Shown here piece by piece: positions 37,301 to 49,300 of a DNA stretch of 64,000 bases. The position numbers and the translations under genes are program-made. The stretch is from Morinoia aosen (taxonomy: Eukaryota > Arthropoda > Malacostraca > Amphipoda > Talitridae), in contig CM059571.1 of assembly GCA_030386875.1 (NCBI GenBank), positions 30,312,355 to 30,376,354 of the forward strand, written 5' to 3'. Numbering within the stretch: the first letter of the stretch is position 1; each line of letters begins with the position of its first letter. The notes under the pieces are model-generated. The model was given only the letters and a program-made list of their open reading frames with translations, did no database searches and was not told the origin of the DNA.

Positions 37301-40300
37301 ATTTGAATCGTCAGAATGATCCATCTTACAGAACGGAATCGTGCAGTTAATGTGGTGTATAGAAATTTTATAAGTCTGGATATTGGACTCGCAATACTTC
37401 CTCCTGAAAATGAGTACCTATCATCTGCGCATGTGTGAAGCTATAATAATGCTACAAGGAAAAGCATGGAAGAAAATGCAAAAATCAGTCAGCGAAAACC
37501 AAAGGAGTCGACATCAAATCGTCAATAGCAGCGTCAAGAAGTTGTGCAACACAAGATGCAAACGTAAATTGAAAACCACGAGATAAAATCATCAACATTT
37601 TAGGATGTTTGAGAATGTAGGAAATGTGCCCACTAAATATTGTGAATGTTATTAGGGGTGAACACTCAAAATATTTATGACGTACTTCACTTCGGCGGAA
37701 CGCAGATACATCGAGTAAATGAAGACAATACAATATAGAAAAATGTTGCTGATTGTAGTGAGTAGGATTCATAATTGTAATACACTGTTTCCTGCGGAGT
37801 TAATTTTAGAATATAATGTGCCTAAGTAGAATTTACAATGTGTGTCTTATGTTGGCCCCAAAATGCAGTAATCAGAATTCAATAAATAGCTGAAAGCTAA
37901 TTCAAAAAAAATTGTCAGGCCAATTTTTTTAACTATTGGAGGGCGGTCTGTCGAGAATCTGTTAAGAATAATCAATTTTTGCGAATTAAAAATGAGGATT
38001 TAAGGGAAAATTTTGATCATGTGTAATAAATCTTTTAATTGTGTGTTATAAATTTTGTGTTTACTTAAAAAAATTTGTCCGTTGAAATACCGTTGAAATA
38101 TCTCAGTAAATTCCAGCAGCACAGGAGGGTCGCTTCAACATGTACGAGTATGTTTTATGCCTGTATGTTTGGACTCAGCAAATGTTAGGTGGAGCGATAA
38201 GATGTGAGGGCTTGAACGATGTCTGTTTACATTGTGTGAGCAATCCTTAAGAGGTCGAACCCTTGGAACAAAGGAAAATCGCCCTAATGCAAAGCCAACA
38301 TATATAAGTGTAGTGAGAAAGGCTTTGTATACATTTGGACCATAAGCTGTGTTGTTTCTGGAGAGGTTTATTTTGTGGTGTTAGCAATTTTTTCATTCGG
38401 GCGAGCCCTTGGAAACTTTAGACGTTCGGAAAAATGCCTACCCATCCGCAAACAAAGTCGCCTTGTCGACGCACATAAATCAAGACACTTAAGCCTAGAG
38501 AGACGGCAAACCAACGGTTTGGAAGGAGCTTGAGCGTGAGAAACAATGAAGCCAAGAAAGAAATAAAGGCGAGCTACGGGACTACCAATTAGAAAAGAGG
38601 TAGGCGGTCGCTTTCGAGATCCAAAGAATCCTATAGGTCGAATATGAGAGAGCGGACAACCCTCAAAATATACGCTGGGCATCGTGATGAACAAGAGGCA
38701 GTTCGACAGTCGACGCCGTGGCGCGAAGTATAAGAAATAAAACGCGGGTGGGTTCGCAGTAACAAACGTGCTTAAAGAAATAATGAAAAAGTGGCTATAT
38801 TGAAAATTATACTCAAGTTTACGCTATAATGTAATCCAGAAATTCATACATTTTCTCGTTTCACTTGCAGAGAGGAAATTTTACGTGTTCCCCTTACCAC
38901 GTTCACTAAGGGGAGAGGACCAAATCGACCAAATTGTATGAATCATTTGATGGAACGGAGATGCCACACTAGAGGGGAGGGAAAGAGAAATATATTTTCC
39001 TTTGGAAAAGATGTTTTGAGATAGATATTGTAAAATTTCGATGTCATTCAGTGAAGTAAAAAATTGAGATATTTGAGGGGACGTTAGTGACGCGATTAAA
39101 AGTAACAAGTTAAATTTTTGTCTTTAACAGGCGGGACGGAGTCATATATCTGAGGATTGATCAGCTCGAATGTCACTAGACATTTTCTGAACAGTAAATA
39201 AGACAGGCCTTTGAACTGAAGCGAGTCGCTGACGAATTTTTGTGGTTGAAGTGACCATTGCCCACTGTGCTGCTGGAAGCGCTAAGATATTGTAGGCCTT
39301 GTTTGGGTTATGTTTGGGTATGTAAGCAACATGCGGGGAAAGGCTGGCCAGCCGAAACATTCAGTATAGTTATGTGATGAAAGGCATTTGGCGTATGCTG
39401 TTTTTGATTCCATTATTTAATTTGCATCATTCCTAATACCGTTCATTGTGTGTACGCTCATTGATGTTTGTATGACGTATAGCTGGCAACCATAAATGCT
39501 AAGCGAATTTACCTGTGTATCATGCCCCACAATATTAGAAGCGATCGATCGTAACACCACGGAGGGCGCTCAGAAAATGCGATGTGTAAGTCGTGTCTCT
39601 GCTAATCGGTGAGTACAGCTCTAATTTTAGCATACAATCATTGTGTTTTTTTTTGTTCTTAGTGACTGTGTTCTTGATACATCCTCACATTTTTGTGTAT
39701 TGTGTAATGTCATGGAGGTTTGCCATTCCCTCAATTCCGAGAACCTGAGCTTCTTGTTAATGAAATGTTAACAAGGAGGTGGGACGTTTTCTCGTGACAA
39801 ACCAAAGAGTTTCTACCTACTTTTATGGTGCTCAATTCACTATTATTTATTCTGCAGGCCTTGCAGCGTTTGAATTCAACTTAAAGTGTCTGGCCTACAA
39901 TAGCAGCATCTGCTTCAAGAAGTGCGACACTTCCTGCGACAGGGACATCTACGTCACGGACAACAGCTGCTCCAAGGACCCCAGACTAGTTCCGCTTGGT
40001 GAGCCCCTCTTTAGCTCGTTGTGGTGCCGTCAGGTAGAGCCGTTTAATCTTTCGCCTAGTTATATGCGCAAAAAAATGCATCGGACGATCCATGTCACCC
40101 GGTTGAACACTGACATACACCATCGATTATGGATCGAGTGAGGCGTAAAGGAAACTCCAGTCGAAACACGCTCTCATAATTATCAACTTCAATATAGAGC
40201 TGCAATTCAAGCAGATTCAACGAGGTGGGACTGAAAATTTCTTAAAAAGTTTGAAAAAATTACGTTGGAGAACAGTAAGTTTTTCATATGGGTGAGGTCA

Positions 40301-43300
40301 CCTGAGCTCATGTAAGAGATATTGTGTCTACAAAAGGCAATGGCAACGTATAGCTGAAGCTACAGATGAGTAATTCATGGAGTATGTGGTAGAATAGAAC
40401 GTTCGTTCAAGAGTAATGTTTGTCACATGGTGTAATACAGGATTTTGCTGTGTGGATAGACCTTAACCTGAAAATCATGGGACAATGAGACATAGATACT
40501 TTGCAAAGAGGTAGGTGACTGTTTTTTTAAAACGAATTCTATAAAATTATAACCATAAAATCAAATTAGAGAAATAATGAAGGTATTGAATGTGTTGTGG
40601 ATTTTATATCTGAAGCGAAATACAAGGAGGATTGAGAGTAGAGAATTCCCTTTTCAGGGCCACATATAAGATGAGTGAGCTGATTATTGAGGGTAACTAA
40701 CGCAGAAAAAAGTACAGCTAAACAGCTCTTGTTGGTAATTGCGCACCGAAGACGACTACTTGACCTACCGTCTCTACTCTCTAGACCAGTGGTTCCCAAA
40801 CTATCTTATCCGACGCCCCCTTTTCGCTTCCAGTAGACCCGCACGCCACCAGTGCCTGTTTTTTTATATGAAATGATTCTCACATATATTTCTTAGCATT
40901 GTTCAGGAAAACATATTTGTTTGTTTTACATTTTAATAATGAAAGCCACTCAAACAAATAGTACTACATTCCATTAACTAAAAAGGACACATTTGGTTCA
41001 AAGTGAGTGAAAAAAAGGTTTGAACATTAGTGAATTGGCAAAATTGAGTTACAATTTTAAGAAAAAATAATTTGAAAACATGGCATATAATATGTGGAAT
41101 GACTCATGAGACTAAGGCAAAATTTATGAACTAATTTAGTGAGATGGATGCTGCTGCTTCTTCCTCACAAGATCAGAAATTCTAGGATTGAAGGATGACT
41201 ACGCACAACGCAAGTCATTTTCTACATCAAGTCGGTTGCGCTGTTTTGTTTTCAAAACAACAAGAGCTGAAAATCCTGCTTCACAAAGATAAGTAGAAGA
41301 AAAGGGAAGAATCGCACGAAGTGCTTCTTCACCAACTTTTGGGTACATGGGGAGATATTTCACCCAAAACTCTTCTAACTTCATTGTTTCAAAGTCCCTT
41401 TCCGCGTTGGAGTCACATTTCAAATCGATGGCTTCCTCTTGCAGTGATTCCAGTAACAACTCCACATCAGTGTTAAATGTATTCTGCACCAATGTCCTAA
41501 GAGAATTTTCCATTGAGACATCTGGAAAATAGTGCATAAATTTCTCAACAAGGGAATGCAAATGTGATAAAACCTCTTTTGTCACGTCATACTGCTCAAT
41601 ATTTTTCTTCTCAGATAAGAGCTCATTCAGATGTGAGAACGATGAAAAGTTCCCAACTAGTACTTTTCGTTTCCGAAGATGAATTTTTTCGGTGAAAGCT
41701 TTGATCACATCACAGTGTGCAATGATATTTGTATTTCTTCCTTGTAAATTCAAATTGAGGTTGTTGATAGCCTCAAAAAAGTCCACAAGGTATGCTAGTG
41801 AGAGCTGAAAGTCTTCCTCTCTGAATGCTTCATACAGTTTGTCTTGTTTCTGCTTCTGCAAGAAAATTTACACTTCATCTTTGAGCTCGAAAAGACGACT
41901 CAGCATGTTTCCCTTGGAAAGCCAGCGGACTGCGGTGTGAAACAGGAGAGTCTTGTAATCAGGGTCGAAATCTGAGCAAAGAGCTGCGAAAAGCCTAGAA
42001 TTCAAGGAGCTATTCTTTACAAAATTCGCCACTTTTGTTGCTAAATTCAGTGAACTGCGTAGATTACAAGGCAGATTTTTGCTTGCTAATGATTGTCTGT
42101 GGATAACACAGTGAGTCGCAGTTACAGCAGGATATTTTTCTTCCACCAGCTTCACAAATCCAGAGCGAGAACCAATCATTGATGGGGCACCGCCAGTACA
42201 AACACCGACTCCACCACCGAGCAGTGGTTTAGTCTGTTATCGTGTTTTTTGGCTTTGCTTTATCATTTCCACTTTTTTATAATAGATTCGCTTCTTTCTG
42301 CTGTCTGAGATTTTCATTAACGTTTTTTAATAAGTGAATAGATATGGCGATTGAACCATCAACCCAGCAATATATACAGTACACCTAATTTGTCAGTAGT
42401 AAAAAAAAAATGTCACACATACTTTTCGCCCCCTATACTGAAATCAACGCACTCACTTCACCACATACATTCAAACTAGCGTACAAAACTCACCGCGTAT
42501 TATTCACATTTCACACTTGCGATCACGACGAGTATTTCACACAATCAACAAGACATTCCATTCTGCATCGCTCTACCCTTGCAAGTCGTCAAGGTTAAAA
42601 TGTCACTCATACACGTATGTGATCCAGAATTGAAGAGGGAAATAAATCCCTACCGTGCACAAGGGGAAAATGTGCTCAGGTTGATGGGATGGAGTATTGG
42701 GAGTTTGTGACGAGTCCCTCAGTGGCGTCAGTGTGTTGGTATCATTGACTTGTTCTAAACGTGTGAAGAGAGCTAGCTTGATAGAAAACGCGTTGGAGTG
42801 ACACCTATAATTATACTTTGCATGTATGTGATGACAGATATTTGTTCTTTGAATGATTTTATTATTTTATTTAAACATATAATTTTAAGCAGATGACTTC
42901 ACGCCTCCCTTGTATTCTCCTCGCCCTCCCCCCCCCTAGGGTGGCGCGCCCCCTAGTTTGGGAACCACTGCTCTAGACCATCTCATTATGGAGACTTAAA
43001 ATTATTACACTACTGATAGTTGTCCTTACATTCGAAGGAAATGCAGAAGGAATGCCAGACATGGTTCTTGTAGAAGTCTATAACTTATGAAAGTTTGGAG
43101 AGAATGACGATAAATTAATGAGTGCAGGGTTGAACACAAAAAGTTTCGTGATGCTGTTAATTACGTTCGCTTCAGTGACGAGGATGAAATGCTGGTAATG
43201 TTTGCAAACGTTATGGAAAATAAATGTGTCTTAATGTTAGCGAGGTGCATCGTTTATTTTTTGAAAGAAGGAATACTAAACAGCTGATGAATGTTTAAAA

Positions 43301-46300
43301 TTGAGCCTTCGGATTGATAGAAAATGTAAAGATTGCAATAATATATGACACAAAATATACAGACACACACGACAGGTCGGAAGTGATAACGATGTCTTGA
43401 GTTGCACGGGAGTGTAATAGCTCGAGACCTCTGCAGGGAAGTGAAGCTGGGAAAACAGGCAATGGGAAAACAGGCTTGCATGCCTAAGTAGTTCCTTTGT
43501 ACAAAATGCGAGAAAACCTTGTGTGATGTGTTGGTGCAGTTGTCTTGTGTATTAAACGTTTTTTTTCAGACGCGCGAGTTTATGGACATGTGTACAGTGC
43601 AAAATTAGTTCTCATGGGTGAGGAGAATGATTACCATAAATCTAGATCTTCGAGATGTCTCGTGTGTCTGGATAACAAAATGTACAGTAAAGTTCTGATA
43701 ATTATAAGGTGCGATTAGAAAGTATGTGAAATGTTTGTGTAGTGAAATCAGTTAGGATGAACACGTGTTGGTAGGTAGAATCAGGAAATGTGAAATAAGC
43801 TTGATGTGTGTAATTACCAAAGAAGAGAAAAGAATTAGAAAAATGTGGCAAAAGTTTGCATGAAAAAACATAGAAAGTTTGATAAAGTTGTGATGGATGG
43901 AATGCAAATTTATAAAGGATGTGCAGATAGGTAGAATAAAAAGGTATAAGGTTGATAAATATTTACAAAAAAAGTTTTGGGAATTTTCAGGGTACGTGAA
44001 TCATGCATTTGTCGCTACGCCAGAGCGCAAAAATACTGTATTGAAGCCTAAAGATATTAAATTGAATTAGATATTAAAGCCTAAAGATATAAAAATTGAA
44101 TCTTTATTAGACATTGAAGCCTAGAAATATAATTGGTGACACTTAGGTGTCACCAATTTTTTAAAAAATCTCAAAATAGAGTTAACAGACCGCACGCTAT
44201 CTTGGGTCTATGCGAAGTTAGTGTTAATCTACTGAATATCTTGCGTGAAAAGTCTTCAAGTCTTTAGAAAGAGCGCGCTAAAACTGCAAATTAGACCTGA
44301 ATTGTTTCGCTCAATAATCTTGTGTGTAATTATCTGCGGTTGCCTCTGGAATGTGGGGTTCACTACAGTAGTCCCCCTTCCCTAAATTACGCTGTGTACA
44401 AGTTCACACTGAGCCTCTAAAATGGGTTGAAGATCATTGGGCTTACTTTTCGCATCCTTAAGTTCTAATTTGAGTTAACAATTCGTTCACGGGGACATAG
44501 GGGAATTTGCAAAAGAAAAGGTAAATTAGTCGAAAATCAGTCGGTTTTGTAAGACTGAATTTAATCTCAATTCGAACATTTTGACGCTAAAACATTTTGA
44601 CGCTTTCAAACGCTAATTAAAAACGACTGCAAGCTCTGTGATTTGTCCCCATTACATCAATCATTTTTCAAACTCCGATTATTAAGTGCAGCTCTGCTCT
44701 CTAAATGATAAAATGTTGTTCACCTTCAATTTGCACAAGTTTGAACGTGCGCGAAAACCGATCACCTCCTTTTCATAGCTTCTTCTTCGTTCTTCTACTG
44801 ATTACGCTTCGCTGCAAGTAAGTTTTTAGTCAAATATTTGAAGTTTGAGCTTATCAAACTAAATTTGATGATTTTAGCTACAAAAGATCACGACCCATAG
44901 TAAATCGGTACAGAACTTTCACTGCCAGCTGCTCTACTATCAAGATGGAAACTGTTAAAAATTCCGGCCTGGATCTTAAATTATTGCTGTATGTTTTCAG
45001 ATGAGGCACCATGGAAGCCAGGCCCATACAGTGACACCCGGGAGTACATGCTCGAGAAACTCATCTACCTTGATGAAAACAACGTGCCTCAGCCTTATGG
45101 CACTGGTCAACTCTATGGTACGTTGATAATACATTTGAGAATGACTCATATTTGTGGTTTTTCATCGTTTATTCCATGTTAGAATTCATTCACAGTCTTG
45201 GAACAAAATAAGGTATCAACTCACTATGTCATGACTTTAACGCAGTCCTCCGAGCATCCGCACCCACGGTGGGAGTAGAGTATAATGGGGTTGAGCTTTG
45301 ATGGATCGTCAAAATCAATGTTTTGTTGATGTTAAAACCCACCAGGAGACATGCCACAAGCTAGTAAAGTAATATCTCTTTCACTGGCAACACACAAGGA
45401 TACTGATTTTGCATTCGCTTTGCACCTTTTCTGATACAAATAACAATTCTTTTTTATGTGTCCAACATCAAAATGCGATTCACCCTATATTTCGACTGCT
45501 GGTAAAGAAATCGCAAAATGTTTCATATTACGGGTGCCATTTGATAGTTTTTGTATTTTAATTTATCGGATGAAATGAGATTTTATTTTTAAAATTGTTT
45601 GCTAGCAAAAGCTTAGACTATTTTGACTAGAAAATATTTCTGTTTCCGCAGACCCTTACAGTTACCGGTATGGGTTCAGTTATGTAACGCTTCAAAATGG
45701 AACAACTATCGCCTTCGCGGATGGTGACATCGACCTGTCCACGTGCTTCTACTACGATGGAGATGCTGGGTTGCCTACTTTGGTGTCTCCGGTATTTTTC
45801 AATCATACTCTCGTCATCTATTATTTCAGTGAGTTTAGAAATGCACTTGAGTTCTTTCCAAACTCGACTTGATGAGCATTTTCCTACCAAGCAATTATGA
45901 AAATTTGAATAAAAAATTAAGGTTTCGGAAATAAAAACATGCATTCGAGAAGGAATGAAACTGTTTTTTTGACGCTTAATAATTCGATGAAACTTTCGGT
46001 AAAATGATTAAAACCGGAAATTATCACCTGTCTCTGCAACGGCTGTGAATTTAGCACATTAAGTGTGTGGGTGCTCTCATTTATGATTCATCATTGAATC
46101 CTCTCTTTTGAGAGAAACACACACGTTTCACTGGGGCTCATAGTGAAGAAATGTTAATTGAAAACTTTTATATTTTCAGTTGAGAGCTGCGGCAAGACTA
46201 TAGTACTTCCCCCACCTTCAACCGTTGACGATCAGTCAAAGCGCAACCCCATTGTACTCTACTCACACCGAGGGTACGGATGCTCGGAGTTTCCAGAGAA

Positions 46301-49300
46301 GACCTACGTAGATTGTACCGTGAACATCGAATTCGACGATAGGTACTATGTTTTTTTGAACACACGGGGACTTCTCGGACCAAAAGGACGCTGCGAGGGG
46401 TTCACTTTCACAGTGAAAATAGAAGGTGTAGAGAAGAATATATGTACAAGTCTCCAAGAGGTGAGTTATACAATTCATGAAAGAAGTGAACGATTGAATA
46501 CACCGGCGCTAATAAAGTTCGCACTGCCAATATCTTCGAAAAAAATTAAATTACGAAGTTTTTAGCATAACTGATCAAAACAACCTGTACACCATTCTTT
46601 TTGACGTCGATTCTTTTTAAAAATTTTATGCTTTTATTCGATTTTGAATTGGACTATTCAGGTGTTCGCTACAATTCGGTACGAAAATGAAATTTCATAT
46701 AGGCAAAAACATAATCTGCATTATACAAAATTCATTATTTACATTAAATTTCAGTACAAAATTAGATCCATAACAATGTAAACTAGTCATTAATAAGTAG
46801 CATGATGTGCTTGTGATTTAAAGGCAAAAAAGTTTTTTCGGTATTTCCTCAATTAGCTTGCGACAGTATTTCGGTGCAAAACAGTTCCATTTCTATTTCA
46901 CATTTGTCCACAGCTCTTGAAAATTGCGAATATTCTCGTCGCATAGCTGTTGTTCGTTGTAGTGTGATACATTCTTGTTATATCGTGGTTTTTCATCACG
47001 ATATTAGGATTAGTAATTGTAGCTGCAAACTACAGTATCGGTAGCTGTAACTACCGAAACTGAAGCGTTAACTTCAGGAGTATGAAAAGGAAACTCTTAG
47101 CTAGGTTCCTATTCTTGTACTGAATCATCCAAACACCGACACTGCTTATAAGCTATAGCGCTCGTAAGTTAAACAATGCTCTTCCGGTGCATACCAATGC
47201 GATGCGCTCCCAAGGCACGGTTTCCGGCGCGTGCGGTCAGGGCGCTTCCGACCCATTTGAACCCAAGTACGATATAGACATAGGGCAATCCGCAACCAGC
47301 GCTTCCGTCGGCTCCGTCTTGCGGTTAAGACGCTTCCGCCGGTGCCGCGATATCCCAAACCAGGTGTGATAAGGACATCATGCCTGAAAGGCCTATATTG
47401 AGATACTACAATTTCCCTCCCTTTAGATGAATATTTAACACAAGGAAGGAAGACTCAGCAACCTATTCGCATTACAGGTTTAGTTATTCTACTTGATTTA
47501 CGAGGTTCATTTTGTACAGGTGAACTGCTAACAGGTTGCAAAGCAGGAGTCTCTGTTTCCCCACTACGGATAGATCCCAAACTACTGTGCAACAACTGAT
47601 TTGAATGTCTCTTCAAGATTACATTTAATGCTAATATTAGAACATGAAAGACATTAACAGCTACTTTACTAACAATAATTCCCTTCAGCCACTTGGGACC
47701 ACTTCTTAAATTCAGAGCAAGAACATGATCACCGACATCAAATTGAGTTACATACATAGGCTTAGACCTGGACACAGAATGTTTAGGATGAACTCTATCT
47801 CTAGAAGTAACATATTTACGATTGTTTAGCGCAACAGAGGGAGCAAGTTTTGTGACATTTTGAGGAATACAATGCGACTGAAATAACGCGTAATTAGTTT
47901 GTACATCAGAGAAATTATGAACATAGTTACCGACACAAGTATCGTTCCTAGGCTTTTGTAGAATAACTTCGTTCTTCCGCTGTGGAGGCGTACTTGAACT
48001 CTTCATTGACACATCTTCTCTTCTGACGTTGCACTGAGTACCGCTCCTTTCCAGCTGCACTATGTAAGTGCGAGCTGCGTCAAATTCTTCTCTTGTAGGT
48101 CCCCTTCGTGTAGGCTTAACAGGAGGAGGTCGTGCTGCAGTCGTAAATTGCAAACTTTAGAAATGTGGCCTATTTTCCACATTTTTTGCATTTTATTAAT
48201 TTAATTTTAGGGCATAGCAATTCTTTGTAAGGTGCTTCTGCCTAGTTCCGCAGCGAATGCATATGTAATTCGGCTGTAGTTTTTCTGTAGTGAAAAACGA
48301 TGAAGAAGAATCCTCACGAATAATATCTGGAGCGGCGAAGCTTTACTGTTGAAGGACTTGCTGTCACACTTCTGTAGAACCGCGCTGAGAATTTGCGCTG
48401 AATGTAGACCAGCCTCAAGAGCATCTCTCAAGAGACGATCGCGACCTCAATTTTCGTAGTTGCACGAAGATGCTAAGTCATTTAACGTTTTAGCATAACT
48501 TTGTATGGATTCATTAACACTTTGCTCTCTGTTTAGAAATGTAACAGATGCGCTAACAGTGGATTTCTTGATTTTAATTGTATGAACTTTCCTTCAAGTT
48601 CCTCATATGTAGCGTAGGGTAAATTCTTCGTTGTAGATCAGTAATGATGTTTACAGGCGAAGCTTCAACTATAACACTAGCTTTGTTACAACCATTGTTT
48701 CCCGCCTTCTGAAGAACGTCTGCACACTGTACTTGAATCGTTGTAGATATTACTCACTGTTTCCACTACAACGTCGAATTGAAGACAGCAAACTGTAGAA
48801 TGCGCCATCTTAATTTCGGAGCACTTGTAACGTTCAAATTTACTTTGGAGATTCGAAGAGTCGTCGCCATTTGTTATATCGTCGTTTTTCATCACGATAT
48901 TAGGATTAGTAATTGTAGCTGCAAACTACAGTATCGGTAGCTGTAACTACCGAAACTGAAGCGTTAACTTCAGGAGTATGAAAAGGAAACTCTTAGCTAG
49001 GTTCCTATTCTTGTACTGAATCATCCAAACACCGACACTGCTTATAAGCTATAGCGCTCGTAAGTTAAACAATGCTCTTCCGGTGCATACCAATGCGATG
49101 CGCTCCCAAGGCACGGTTTCCGGCGCGTGCGGTCAGGGCGCTTCCGACCCATTTGAACCCAAGTACGATATAGACATAGGGCAATCCGCAACCAGCGCTT
49201 CCGTCGGCTCCGTCTTGCGGTTAAGACGCTTCCGCCGGTGCCGCGATATCCCAAACCAGGTGTGATAAGGACATCATGCCTGAAAGGCCTATATTGAGAT

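Larger units (their letters stand above)
28372..39803 (+). mobile_element. Gypsy-type LTR retrotransposon, 11.4 kb, AACC target duplication
   Basis: Element 28376-39799 is flanked by AACC at 28372-28375 and 39800-39803. It has long LTRs (28376-30274 and 37949-39799), both starting TGTCGAGAATC and ending CTCGTGACA. Between them lie gag, protease, reverse transcriptase, RNase H and integrase in the Gypsy (Metaviridae) order. The LTRs remain very similar, so the insertion is fairly young, yet pol carries several breaks. It sits in intron 2 of the secreted-protein gene in the same orientation, with only 58 bp between its end and exon 3. Confidence 0.95.

Noticed and set aside
47146-47369. Identical pairs of small frames at 47.2 and 49.1 kb suggesting a duplicated gene
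   Set aside because: Both pairs lie inside the two LTRs of the small Gypsy-type element.
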